From Austropuccinia psidii (taxonomy: Eukaryota; Basidiomycota; Pucciniomycetes; Pucciniales; Sphaerophragmiaceae), in contig JALGQZ010000002.1 in assembly GCA_023105745.1 (NCBI GenBank), positions 45,498,997 through 45,562,996 on the forward strand: 64,000 bases of DNA. The letters are read 5' to 3'. The position numbers and the translations under genes were made by a program. A model generated the notes under the pieces. It saw nothing but the letters and a program-made list of their open reading frames with translations. It did not search any database and was not told where the DNA came from. Positions 34,237 to 45,861 of the stretch are shown here, one piece after another (the stretch's first letter is position 1; each line of letters starts with the position of its first letter).

Positions 34237-36050
34237 TTCATGTAAGAGGTGGATGTGAAACTTTGATAAAATATCAAGTACTTTTCCTGTACTCAAAATT
34301 TGTATAAGATAAGATTATTTAAAAATAGTAAGAAATGGTATTTTTAAAGAGAAAACACACCAATTTTATTGTTTTTAAATTTTTAAGTATAAAGCAATAA
34401 TATAATAAAAATTTATTGTTTTACCAACAATAAACATTTATCCAAAAATACTCTACAATAGATATTTAAGGCTACAAAAGAAATTTCTTCAAGAGCAATT
34501 TCAATTGGAATTAATTGAGCAAAGAATTTCAATAAATTAATTAAAGAAAAAAGTCTTTAAAAATATATTTTAAAGAGAAAACACACCCAAAAGTGACCAG
34601 AGTGAATTTGGAAACAAAGTGACAAAGTTAACAGTGATGAAAGATGCTTTAATTCACTTTTGGGGTGATTCAGGAGTAAAAATGATTATAAGAGTTACAA
34701 AAAATGATTATAATGATTTTTTCACGTGGTTAGAAGGTTTAAAATTATATAAAAAGGGTGGTTGTAATATCTTATTGATTGGTTTAACAGTGTTTAAACT
34801 AATTATAAAAGGAAAAGATTCTAACATGAAGAGAAAAGTGGGGCAAAGAAGACATTCTTTTATAGCCATCAATTCTCTTACTCCAAAAAGTAAAATTTAC
34901 TCTTGCTAGTCGTAGAAAACATCCTGAAAACAGAAAAGCCAATTATGGCATCATTGAACCCTGGTTTAGACCAAAAAGGGCTTCTTTTAGCCGTTTTAGA
35001 CCCTTAAATCAGCCATTACTATAGTAATACCTGGCCTAGAGCCTTCAAAACACGTCAGAATAAGTGTAAGAGACGTAGAAACCAGTTAAATCTGTTTTTA
35101 CTAAGATTGTTTTATCTTAAGGGTAGTTTTACCCTCTTGGCAACAGTTAAAACTACCCTGGTTGGTATCAAAACCTCTTCATCAATTGAGTCACAGACCC
35201 TGTGAGTCAATTCCAGGCCAAAAGTGATGAACCTTTGTGTGGATTTTGACATCTCACACCTGTCAGCAAGGACTTTGGGGGTCTGGCTCCCCCTTAGATC
35301 TAGAGTTCCTTCTCCCCCCCAAATTTAATCTTTCCAATTTATTTTTTCCTTTAATTCCTCATCATGTATTATACTTAGAATTGACATATGTGATTCAATT
35401 GAGTTTTACAGTACACTGCTGTAATAATTGACACCTCATATGTAAATCAAAGTTCACTTATGTAATACATGCGCACATTTTGACAATTCAATTGAATTCA
35501 ATTTAAAATACTTCAATTCCTCATAGCTTCTAAAATATACACAACACCTCAATTTTAACACAAAAATTGATTATTAACACTACATGTGATTTGAATTAAA
35601 TTAAGGTTTTGAGGATTTTCAACTTTTATACAGAAAATACAAAAAACTTAATTTAAGCTTATTTAGAGTTGAGTTACAAAACTTTCACTCAGAGGTGACC
35701 CCACCTAATTTTTTATAAGGAATCCAATGGTAAAATAAACTTCATATGTTTATTTGTTAGATAAAAATTTATGATAAAATTTAGTTAATTTCTTTCTAAA
35801 TTTATTTTATTTTGGTTAATTTTGTTAAAAATTCATTTTTACTTAATTTTTTCAAGTAAAAATGTGTTTTTACAATTTTCAAATTTAATGTATTTTTATT
35901 TTTAAATTATAATTAAATTTTTGATGATGTATATAAATTAATCTTTAATCTTTCTTTTGATAATGTCAATAAATTTATTTTATTTATGTTTTTATATTAA
36001 TTTTTTGTTTGTGGTCTTTTGGGTATATGAAAATACCTCTAAGGCTCACA
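34237..36050 (+). mobile_element. Unassigned insertion in E5 gag (LTR end, primer site and leader of another element)
   Basis: E4 has no such segment: its sequence runs directly from GAGAAGGCTTG to GAAGAGGACACC, while E5 holds about 1.8 kb between the same words (34236 and 36071). Near 35261-35288 the insert reads GTCAGCAAGGACTTTGGGGG followed by TCTGGC, which resembles an LTR end and the TTTTGGGGGCCTGGC primer site of E4 and E5. So about the first 1 kb may be an LTR and the next 0.75 kb a leader of a further element whose remainder was lost. No matching TSD was found and the left LTR start is unclear (possibly TGTAAGAGG at 34241). A short frame at 34619-34909 is not recognised. Confidence 0.5.
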
Positions 36051-37214
36051 GTCCAGAACCAGAAGACCTGGAAGAGGACACCTTGGACACAGTGGTGGAT
36101 GGCAAGACACTGAGGGAAATCATCCCCACCCTGCCATTCACTTTCCAATTCAACAGTAACCTCAAACCAGAGGACTGGAAATACATGGATCCAGTTCTTC
36201 AGCTTCATCAACTCCTCAAAGATTTATTTCAATGGAGCATGGACAACAAGAGGTTCAACCTGGCATCCCACTGGGCAGAATTTGGAGCAAGTTTCCAGAA
36301 TATTTGTCTCAAAGAGATAGACTTCAGAGACCTTATTGTAATCACCAAAGGTTGTAATCCACCAGGCAGTTCAGACTCCCGGAGATGAGGGCAAACAGGA
36401 TAATGGATAATCAAGCCACTATCCAAGCTATAGAAGAACAGCTGACCCAGACAGGGCATACTCAGAATATTTCAGGCTCACAAGGAGCAGGCCAAATAAG
36501 ACCTCCAGTGGCTTCACACCATTCAGAAACCAACAGATCAGTGGCCAAGATTCACCATTCTTCACAATCCCAGGAAGTTTCCAGGAGAATACAAGGATAC
36601 AAGGGCAAAAACAGGACTACCTTCAGCCAGAAGAATAGAGAGTCAGACCCTGTAATCCAGAAGATGTTGGATTTGGTGAAAGAAGGCCACAAGAACCAGA
36701 AGTAGTTGTAAATAAGTGTAGAATCAGTAGTCCCATTAATAGAAATATTACCCCCACTCAGATTGAACATGATGTTGTCACACCTGAGAGTAACCTCAAC
36801 AGTGATTCACTGTGGTTACAAATGTCCCAATATGCTGAGGAAACTCAAAAGCAGTTTGCAGAACTTGAAGCAAGCAATGAGAGGATGAAAAAATCAACAG
36901 CCTTCATGGACAAGATTTTTAAAACCCTTCAAGAAGGACATGCTCAATTGAGCAAAGCCTATGGAGAAACCAACAAAAGACTGAATTCAGTCTTTGAAGA
37001 ACAACAACACAGCAAAAGGGACAGAGATTGTCTGTATCAAGACATAAACAAACTGTTTAATGTCTACCACAGCTTGAAGCCCCAACCACAAGGCCATGTT
37101 ATAGATAATCCATATCAGCAAGATGACATCAAGCCAGATTCCATGTTGATGAATAAGGCAAGATCTCCATCACAATACCAGGATGGTGATAATATGTCTT
37201 ATTCAGAGAAGTAA
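36020..37214 (+). pseudogene. E5 gag central region, broken
   Basis: Pieces 36028-36388 (LEEDTLDTVVDGKTLREIIP ... KPEDWKYMDP), 36385-36705 and 36822-37214 cover the acidic, helical and coiled-coil-like middle of gag. They match the E4 pieces in order. A stop near 36386 and a frameshift near 36705-36822 separate them. No enzymatic motif is expected here. Confidence 0.75.
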
Positions 37215-37217
37215 GCC

Positions 37218-37769
37218 TTGAAACAGCTTCTTGAGGCCTCAAGCTGGCCCAAATTCTCTGGAACAGGAGAATATGATCATATGGAACTCATAGATTATAT
37301 TCATGGACTCTTCATTGATGTACCAACCATACCAGACTACTGGATTACTGCTAGACTTAATACAGCATTTAAAGGACATTCTAGTATATTGTACACAGAA
37401 ATGAAAGAAATAAATGGCAGAAGAAACTGGCCATGGTGGAAGATTCAAATCATCCAAAATTACATCAATGGTACTTGGATATGGCAGAAGACCATTTCAT
37501 TTGAAAATGACAAATACTCTGTGGACAAAGATCCATATGAGTGGTGTCTCAGACAGTCTAAAAGACCTAAAGCCATTGATCCTCAAATGAACACTCAGAT
37601 GAGGAATCAAAAACTCCTGACACAACTGCTAGGAGAGCTAGAGCATTCAGTGAAATGCAGATGCAACCACAATTGCACTCTAGATGACATTGCAAATACC
37701 TTTCAAGATGTAAGGAAAAGAACTAATATAGGGAATTACACCCCATATAAAAGCAGTGGTTTCAAATAG
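37218..37769 (+). pseudogene. E5 gag capsid-like region
   Basis: An open piece of 183 residues (SWPKFSGTGEYDHMELIDYI ... RRNWPWWKIQIIQNYINGTW ... LLTQLLGELEHSVKCRCNHN) shows the W-P-x-F-x-G-x-G-E-Y start and the WPWWK box typical of rust Ty3/gypsy gag. The E3 modules carry the same landmarks (EWPTFMGEGEYYHM, WSWWKNE). It is separated from the preceding piece by a single TAA at 37212-37214, so the earlier frame was continuous. Confidence 0.8.
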
Positions 37770-37814
37770 AAACAACCTTCCAGAGTAGACTTCAAACACA
37801 AACACAGAGAAAGG

Positions 37815-38006
37815 GTGGCAGAAGTGGCAAAAAAGAAAAATTCTTGTCACAACTGTGGTTCAACAGACCACTATGCCAAAAACTGTCCAAAGGAAAAGAA
37901 AAAAGTCTATGCCATTGAGAAAGTCCCAGAGGAGGAATCCCCAACAGATTACTCCAAATCAGACTCTATGGGTGATGCCATTAGTGAACAATCTGCTGAT
38001 GACTAA
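37815..38006 (+). pseudogene. E5 nucleocapsid with intact zinc knuckle
   Basis: CHNCGSTDHYAKNC (37845-37886) is a complete CX2CX4HX4C knuckle that would bind the element RNA. An acidic tail follows (EKVPEEESPTDYSKSDSMGD). The frame closes at 38004-38006 and the protease frame begins after a short broken linker. Confidence 0.8.
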
Positions 38007-38165
38007 GACCCAATAGAAGAATTCCCAGTGGAATATCAAGAGGAAACCCCACTAGAAATCCAAGACATACAGTTGGAAGCAGGCATGCCACAAGATACTG
38101 CCAACAAAAACTTGTGCAAACATACACAGGATGCACAAACATTCCTGGTTACACCAACCAAATAA

Positions 38166-39230
38166 ATGGCATACATACATGGAACAGCCACAAAAATGAC
38201 TGTTTGTATTGACAATGCTCAACATCCATTGATCACTGACAGTGGAGCACACTGCTCCATAGTGGCCAGAAATTATCTGGACAACCACTTCCCAAGCTGG
38301 GAAAAGCAGCTCTTGCCCACCAAGGCAAAAAACTTCAAGAGTTCATCAGGGAATATGACTTCCATTGGGACAATTATCAAAGAGATAATTATACCCCATC
38401 GGAGAGGTAACATCAGACTTAACCCAGAGTTTTTTGTGCTGAATGATGCCCACATCCAAGGGTTTTTGTTGGGAACAGATTACCAGAGGATGTATGGCAT
38501 AGATATTTACAGTAGTAAAAACAGGCACATTACCATTGGTACCAACAAGGAAAATAAATTTTCACTTGATATATACCAAATATCTACCCAAGATCCTCTT
38601 GGAGAATTACTGAATGACTTCAGAGAGGGACAGTTTAGCATTGACCTCACCAGTAAACAGAAATTAATTCTACTGAAAATGCTGAGAAAGAATAGACCAG
38701 CATTTTCAACTGTTCAAGAACCATTAGGAAAGATTATAGGCCATGATATAGAACTATATCTGGATGTGGAAAGAGCTTATCCACCCATTCTCAGGAGACC
38801 TCCTTACCCAGAAAGTCTGGAAACCAGGAATGAAATTGAAAAACATATGAATGAGCTCCTGGACATGGTTGTTATCAGAAATATTGGACACAATGAAATA
38901 GTGGAGATCACCACTCCTGTCCTTATCACCTGGCATGATGGAAAGTCTAGGCTGTGTGGAGATTTCAGAGCTCTGAATAACTACACTAAAGCCAACAGGT
39001 ACCCTATACCCAGGATACCTCATGCCTTAGATAAACTGGCAAAAGCCAAATATATAACCAAAATGGATTGTATGAAAGGCTTCCACCAGAATGGAGTTAA
39101 ACCAAACTCCATGAAATTACTCAGAATCATATGCCATATGGGCATATATGAGTACACCAGGATGCCATTTGTAATTAAGAATGCACCAGCCCACTTCCAA
39201 AGGATGATGGACACCATATTTCAAGAATAG
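38166..39230 (+). pseudogene. E5 protease and reverse transcriptase (long open part)
   Basis: This 354-residue open stretch is the longest retroelement frame in the window. The protease has an intact active site D-S-G-A (38238-38249) and the late motif FLLGTDYQRMYGIDI. RT motifs follow: PPILRRPPYPESLETRNEIE, LLDMVVIRNIGHNEI, SRLCGDFRALNNYTKANRYP, KMDCMKGFHQNGV and KNAPAHFQRMMDTIFQE. A TAG at 39228-39230 ends the frame just before the catalytic box, which is intact in the continuation (Y-I-D-D at 39255-39266). It lacks that single codon of continuity and further downstream frames. Confidence 0.88.
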
Positions 39231-40133
39231 ATATTGAAAGGCTGGATGGTAGTATATATTGATGACATAATTATATACTCAGAGACATGGGAAGACCATG
39301 TGCAATACATAGACAGACTTCTAAGTAAATGCACACACATCAATCTGAAAACTTCACTCAAAAAGTGAAATTTTGACCAACAAGAGCTACTAGCTCTAGG
39401 ACATAAAGTCTCAGGTCTTAGTCTGGAAATTGACCAGAACAAAGTAGCCGTAATACTGCAAAAGCCAGTACAGAGAAACATCAAAGAGATGCAATCTTTC
39501 CTTGGGTTTGCTAGCTACTATAGAAGCCACATCAGGAATTTTGCCCACATAACTAGCAGTTTATACAAGTTATGTTCAAAAGATGTAGTTTTTGAAATTA
39601 CCAAGGAAAGAAGGGATGCATATGAGAGGATCAAATATGAACTCACAAATGCACCTGTGCTCATCTTTCCTGACTTTGAGCTACCATTCAAGTTATACAT
39701 AGATGAAGCATGTAGCCAAGGCTTAGGGGCAGCCCTTCACCAGAGACAAATTGTATTTGGTGAACCAAGAGAGGGAGTAATATGTTACATTTCTAGGAAA
39801 CTGAAATATTCAGAAGCCAGGTATGGGGCCACCCAGACTGAATGTCTATGCTTAGTCTGGGCTCTAGAGAAACTCCATTATTATTTGGAGGGTGCAGTCT
39901 TTGAATTCTACACAGACTTCACAGCCTTGAAGTCTTTACTAAACATGAAGACTACCAATAGACACATGCTGAGGTGGCAAATAGCCATCCAGGAGTATAG
40001 GGGGAATATTACCATCATATACAAAGAGGGTAAAAGTCATACCAATGCAGATGGCCACTGGATAATCCCAAAAGCAACCCAGCTTATGACCCTGAATTAT
40101 CAGCTAAAATTGCTATCCATTTCATGGAAATAG
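39231..40133 (+). pseudogene. E5 RT palm end, connection and RNase H
   Basis: The VVYIDDIIIYSETWEDH box at 39249-39299 lies in the frame of the preceding stretch after its stop. A TGA near 39366 breaks the next part. The open piece 39489-40133 holds MQSFLGFASYYRSHIRNFAH, LYIDEACSQGLGAALHQRQ (first RNase H Asp), an EARYGATQTECLCLVWALEK segment with the catalytic Glu, [20 protein letters not shown] and the HTNADGHW end. RNase H is thus nearly complete. Confidence 0.85.
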
Positions 40134-41136
40134 ATAGGAAGAAAAACTTCAGATTTTCTCAGTGGGCACCAGAAAGGGGTACCCCAGACAGTAGAAACAC
40201 TGACTCAGAAGGAACAGAAACTCCCATATTGGGAATAAGCTCCGCAGAACTGAAAAATGAATTCTTAAATGCAGTGATGAAGACATATTCCAAACACAAA
40301 CAATGTGGCATATTTTTGCAACTCCTTCAACAAAAGTACAGGTGGGGAACCCTGGTTGAGGGAATATAAGGACAAAAAATTTCTCCTTATAGATGGCCTG
40401 CTCTACCATAGAGAGAAGCACACTAGTGCACTCACAATAATAGACTGGGACCATATATCTTTGATCCTGCAGGAATGCCATGAGTGAAGACAGGACCAAA
40501 GAGAGGGTAGCAAGCACAGCTTGGTGGCCCAAATGGGAACAAGAGTTGAGTGAATACATAAACACTTGTGAAAGATGTAAAAATGCAAATAGAAAGCATG
40601 GAAAGAAGTATGGGTTACTTCAACACATAGAGGAACCCAAACACCCATGGGAAACCATCAACATGGACTGGGTTACAGGACTTGTCCCAGGAGGAAAAGA
40701 AAATTTCAATTCCTGCTTAATCATAGTTGATAGGTTCAGCAAGAGCATGAGGTGCCTACCATGTCACAAAGAGGACACATCCATGGATACTGCTCTGTTA
40801 TTCTGGAACAACATCATATCTACCTGTGGAGTCCCTAAGATAATCATCAGTGATAGGGACCCAAAGTTCACATCTGAATTTTGGACAAACTTGTATGACA
40901 TCCTTGGCATCAAGCTTGCATTTTCCACAAGTTACCATCCACAAACAGATGGATTAGCTGAAAGGATGATCTAGACAATGGAGGAGATCCTTAGAATATT
41001 CTGTGCCTATGGCATGGAATATAGAGACCATGAAGGTTACACCCATGACTGGGTTACCCTTCTACCAGCAGTCCAACTGGCTTATAACACAAGTCAGCAC
41101 TCTACCACAGGAAAAACACCTGCACTGGTAGAAAAA
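40124..41136 (+). pseudogene. E5 integrase zinc-binding and catalytic core, broken
   Basis: The N-terminal region (40305-40487, LLIDGLLYHREKHTSAL ... ILQECHE) is followed by a frame change with loss of the residues containing the second zinc-binding His. The next piece (40480-40974) has CERC, D in [12 protein letters not shown] in IISDRDPKF and E in GLAERMI. A TAG follows at about 40972, after which the frame continues (CAYGMEYRDHEGYTHDWVTL ... STTGKTPALVEK) to 41136. There it is cut by the S4 LTR. Confidence 0.85.
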
Positions 41137-43303
41137 TTGTGAGCCTTTGAGGTATGTATAACATACCCATAAAGCCACAAATGGTTTTATATACAGTTGA
41201 TTTAGTCTTAAACAGACTTTTTTATTGAATTTGAAATAAAAAAATAACAAAAGATAAGTATAACTTTGTTTTGGATAATCAAATTCATAAATATTATTTC
41301 ATTTTTGAATTCTACACCAAGAATAACCTAGGGTACACCTATAGGGTGTTATACCCAAAAAGGCTTATTTCTTATGTTATTGGAATATTTAAGAATCTCA
41401 CAGTACTAGTGTAAATTTTTTAACATTTTTTAAAATTGTTAAATTTAAGCTTAAATAAGTTTGAATTTAAAGTTTCATAAGGTTTATGCGAACTTACCAA
41501 AGTTTTAGTTAAAATTGAGGTGTGGTGTATATTTACTGAATTGGCTAAGGATTTGCCATACAGAATGGAACTCCTGTGTGAGCTCAATTTAAAAGATTTT
41601 AAGGCAATAGTGTGGCTTTAAGGAAATAAAAGGGCAAAATCCATGCAAAAAGGTGGGACAAAGGGAAAAGACCAAACAGAGCTGGTGTACCCAGCTTTTT
41701 GGATCTTCAAGTATTTAATTAAGTTTTTCCACCTGTATTGGAAGATTTTCAACCTTATTTAAGCCTTAATATTAGACTTTAATCCAGCCTTAAGGTTTAA
41801 ACTTGTTTTATCCCAATTTGGCCAGGAAGTTCAAGCTGCCAAAAGGTAAATCTCAATATTCAGGCGTGAAATTAAAGTTTTGCGACCTGCCAAAGCTTAA
41901 ATAAGCTTAAAACTCTAAAGTTCCAAGCATCAAAACCTTATCAAAAGTTAAGGTTTAGTGTGTATTGCTATTTTACGTGGAAAAATAGCAATAACTTCAA
42001 AATTTCATTCAAAATCCAATTCTTGATGGATTCTCTTGAAAATTTCTCACAGCTTACAATTTAATATTATCTATTTATAAATTAAATTTTAAGTATCTTT
42101 TATAAACAGATTTCCTGGGTAATTAGCCTGGAAATTTACTCTTTTAATTATACTTGAAGAAAATTAAGATTTCTTTAAGAATTAATTCAAAATTGAGTTT
42201 GAGAGATTTATGCTTGAAACTTTATTTTTAATTTTTTCATGTGATGAAATTTAATATGAATAGATTTATTTTATATTCAAGCTTAAAATAACTAACTTAA
42301 ATGAGGATTAAAGTTACTTGTAGTTAAGAATAACACTTGTAACTTTCAATTGGAATTGAAAATAAGTTACCTCAAGTTAAGAGCCTTATTTTTAAGCATG
42401 GTTTTTCAGTTTTGACTTTAGCACGCGCTCTATATCCATTATTAATAATGAGAGCTTCTCTGTAGACATAAAAAGAGTCATTTCATCACTGTTTTTGTCC
42501 ATCATCAATTATCAATCCAATCATATTAGACATTTACACAGGTAAAGTTTTATTATATATAAAATCATATTATTAAAGTATTTCTTAAGTATTTTATTCT
42601 TTATAAATCTTAAATTAAAGAATTGAAATCATAGAAATTATATTATTGTTGTAATCACCTATAATATATTTTATTTTATAAAATTATTGTCTTTAAAATA
42701 TCTTTTGAAATCCACAAATTCCTCTCAAAAGCTCTTTAATCATAATTTTTATTATAAAAAGCTGTTTTATGTTTAAAAAATATTGATTTTTGGCATTTTT
42801 TAAACTTATAATAATTACTTAATATAGTAACCGTTGTTGTTTGACTTTTTGTATTAAATAAATATTATAAGTAAGTTTTCTCAAAAATTCTATATCTTTT
42901 TTATCTATTATTAGTTTTTTTATATAGAATTTTTCTATAATGATTATTTCTGCACAGTGTGTGTTTTCATTCTTTTATAAATAGTATTTATATATTATTT
43001 ATAAGTGGTTAAATACTTATATTTTCCATGTGTAATTGTCTCATTAAGAGCTTTGCACTTCTTATTTTTATAATTGTCAGTGACTATAACAGTAATAGAA
43101 TAATTATAATTTATTATAATCATTTTTTTTCATTATTATTTTATATGAAAAGAATTATGTTTATTTTCTTATATAATTATTTTTAATAATTATATTTAAA
43201 TTTGTGGTTATAATATTTTATTATATTATATTTTTCTACTGAGGACAGTCATAGTACTCTTGATATTGTTACTATTATCAATAGTTTCATAGACAAACCT
43301 TAA
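41137..43303 (+). repeat. S4: solo LTR (family 1a), 2167 bp, inside the E5 integrase
   Basis: It begins TTGTGAGCCTTTGAGGTATG and ends TAGACAAACCTTAA, with AAAAA repeated on both sides (41132-41136 and 43304-43308). The integrase frame reads LVEK before it and GWTPLLPVDH after it, so removal restores codon continuity. It is about 0.25 kb longer than the E2 LTR, so it may hold a small insertion of its own. No internal genes are present. Confidence 0.85.
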
Positions 43304-43951
43304 AAAAAGGGTGGACTCCCCTATTGCCTGTGGATCACTTGAAGAAAAGTATTCTGACCATCCACCCCACAGCCAAAGATTTCCGTGAAATGTGGAAGAG
43401 AGCTTGTGACACAGAAGCCAAATGCATAGCTGAGGCAAAAGAATATAATAAGCAGATGTGGGAAAAGTCACACATGAAACCTGACTTCAAAGAAGGGGAC
43501 CAAGTGTTAAGTGCCTACACTGGTCTTTAATAATCTCAAAGGACCTAAGAAGATGGGAGACTCATTTGTAGGGCCCTTCACCATCATTGAATTGATAGGT
43601 AAAACTGCAGTGGAAGTCAAACTCACAGAGGAATTCTCCAGGAAACACCCAGTCTTTCCAGTGAGTTTAGTCAAGTCATACTTCCAGACAGAGGAGGACC
43701 AATTCCCCTCCAGGAAGAAGAACCCTACCCCACCAGAAATAGTGGAAGTGGAGGACTCCCCTGGACCTGTGAAGAAAATTATCAAGGCCAGGAAGATCAG
43801 ACTTAATGGTAAGAATCACAGACAGTACTTAGTCAGATTCAAGAACCAGACATCTGATAAGGACAAGTAGTTGGCAGAAGATGCCATACCCAATGGGAAC
43901 CTTTGTTTAAGAAGATTCAGAGCCTCTAGGAGGACTGAACAGTCTCATCAA
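43304..43951 (+). pseudogene. E5 integrase C-terminus and chromodomain
   Basis: After S4 the integrase resumes with GWTPLLPVDHLKKS and an HPTAKDFREMWKRACDTEAK helix. A frameshift near 43505 leads to VFNNLKGPKKMGDSFVGPFT and the AVEVKLTEEFSRKHPVFPVS tail. The chromodomain-like end (KARKIRLNGKNHRQYLVRFK) is interrupted by a TAG near 43868, followed by the final LAEDAIPNGNLCLRRFRAS stretch. It matches the E4 piece at 25540-26150. Confidence 0.85.
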
Positions 43952-43967
43952 TGATGAGCCTTTTTTA

Positions 43968-43978
43968 GAGCGAGGGTA
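43968..43978 (+). other. Polypurine tract of E5 (decayed)
   Basis: GAGCGAGGGTA directly precedes the 3' LTR start TGTCAGCC. It corresponds to GGAGGGAGGGTA in E4. Confidence 0.7.
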
Positions 43979-45415
43979 TGTCAGCCTGTGACTCAAAACC
44001 AGAGCGCAAGTATGACAGCCAAATACCATAAATAAATGGTATAACCAAGATACTACTAAAACATGATACTGAGCCAAATAAGCTCAGGAGGTATCAAAGG
44101 AAAGAGGAAACTCACCACTTTCCAAATATACAAGTCCCATCACCATAGGACAAAGAATAACAAAGTTATTCCTGCTCAAAGTTGGTGCTGAGCATTAACC
44201 TTAATTTTCACCTCTAATCTGAAATACAGAGTAAGAGGCTTAACCCCATCAAATGGGTATTACAAATGAAGTCCTAATTCAGGGATATCCAATGGTACCA
44301 TCCAAACTGAGCTAGCACCAGTATTACAGAAGTTATGGCCAAATTCTGGCCAAATAAGGGTAAATAAAACATTCACCTCTCATCTAACCTCTACAGTCCT
44401 AGTGTGAGTTACCTAAAGGGGGTCTTTTTGGAAACGGAAAAATCAGGGCTATCTGATGGTGCCATTCATTTCCCCATATCTCATCCAGAACAAAAAGTAT
44501 AAGGCAAACAAGCGCAATACAGCTTTTTGCCTAAAACACGCATATGTACAAAGCTCTTGTACATGGCATAACTTTGCCATACTTAATTATAGCCATATCA
44601 AATGTGATACCATTGTGTATAACACATACAGGGCTACACACTGAACCAACTTTGAGGTTGATACCTCAAAAGACGACAATTTTATGGCTGTTTTAAGGTC
44701 AAAATCCCACAGTTTGGCCAATACAGCCTTACCATGGGATAATATCCCATAACCATGATTATGAGGTGTCAAAAAGATGAAGAAGCTTCTTTTTACTTCA
44801 ATACCTCATATTTCATTCAATATTGGGTCCCATATAGGTTCTGTACAGCATTCTACATGTCATACATGTCAGAATCAGGCTGTGTGGTCCCCAGATGAGA
44901 AATTTCACCTTATATTGGTGAAAACTGCCCAGATGTGGTTTCAAAGCCACATCTGATCCCAATAAAGGCAATACAGGCCTTTTTCAAACCACAAGCCTTT
45001 CCTTGAGAGTGAAAAATCTTCACTTCCTCTATGTGGAAAGGTCTTGCAGCCTTTTCACCCCATTTCAGGATAAAAGGAGGCCTTTTTCACTGCCAGAAAA
45101 GGGATTCCCATCCTACTCTTAAATTCCTACGTAGTAAAACTGTCAAAAACAGTTATACTCTTGGAAAATAATAAGGTTATAATTTAAACTTAAGTATTTT
45201 AGCTCTTATCATAGTAATCCAACTGGTAAGACTGCACCCAGGGCTTTCAGAAGCACTCACCACCACTATATCATTATAGTAAAGCCCTTATTATCTTATT
45301 TCAAAACCCTTATTACAATCAACAAACCTTTTTATTACCATTTTTTACCATGTCACAGTCATAGTTAAAGCCTTTAAATACAATTATACACCTTTATCAT
45401 AGACTCAGCCTGACA
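43979..45415 (+). repeat. 3' LTR of E5 (family 2), 1437 bp
   Basis: It begins TGTCAGCCTGTGACTCAAAA and ends ATAGACTCAGCCTGACA. E4 leader sequence follows on the other strand from 45416. Confidence 0.88.
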
Positions 45416-45861
45416 GACTTTATAATTGAAATTATCAATTACATGTCAAAAATACTGGTGTAGTGTTTGTATACCAGTGTCTCACATATCAATCTATAAT
45501 TAACAAGTGTAATCTACAGTGGTTCTGTAATGGGAGATTGAAATTATCAATATGCCCAACCATGCCTCTAATACTGTTTTTTACAGTAAAAGAAGTTTCT
45601 TTTTAATTAATCAGAATAATATTAAGGGCTTTGAGTGTTTTTGATATGCAAAACACACCCAAAATAGCAATTGTGGTGATTAAATTTTAATTAACCACAT
45701 GAAAAAAAAATATACCACTCAAAAAACAATAAATTATATAATATTTGATTATTTTTTCAATATTTTTATGCTAAAAAAAAGGAAACATAAGAGAAAAACT
45801 CACTTTATGTGTTAAAATAGTCCAAAAATTCATAAAAAAAAACATAGCCAGGCCCCCAAAA
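45416..45861 (-). other. E4 5' leader (distal part) with primer-binding site
   Basis: On the minus strand this aligns with the E5 leader 33233-33720, for example GAGGCATGGTTG, GAGACACTGGTATACAAAC and the ATTGATAATTTCAATT region. The primer-binding site TGGGGGCCTGGC lies at 45847-45858 on the minus strand, next to the LTR end. No coding frame is seen. Confidence 0.75.

Larger units (their letters stand above)
31813..45415 (+). mobile_element. E5: complete Ty3/gypsy element (family 2) inserted in E4
   Basis: A full element on the plus strand: 5' LTR (31813-33232), primer-binding site (33236-33247), gag (33823-38006, with a large insertion), protease-RT (38166-39230), RNase H (to 40133), integrase (40124-41136, then 43304-43530), chromodomain (to 43951) and 3' LTR (43979-45415). 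It lies in the E4 5' leader; E4 sequence continues at 45416 with clear homology to the E5 leader on the opposite strand. The TSD is imperfect (GAACT / GACTT). The two LTRs differ at roughly 18 of the first 130 bases by eye, so it is not young. Solo LTR S4 interrupts the integrase. Confidence 0.88.

Noticed and set aside
35261..35266. CTGTCAG as the start of a family-2 LTR
   Set aside because: The following bases do not match the LTR. The site looks instead like an LTR end followed by a primer-binding site.
41137..41160. A premature stop in the E5 integrase as a simple point mutation
   Set aside because: The stop is created by the start of the S4 LTR. The frame resumes after it at 43304.
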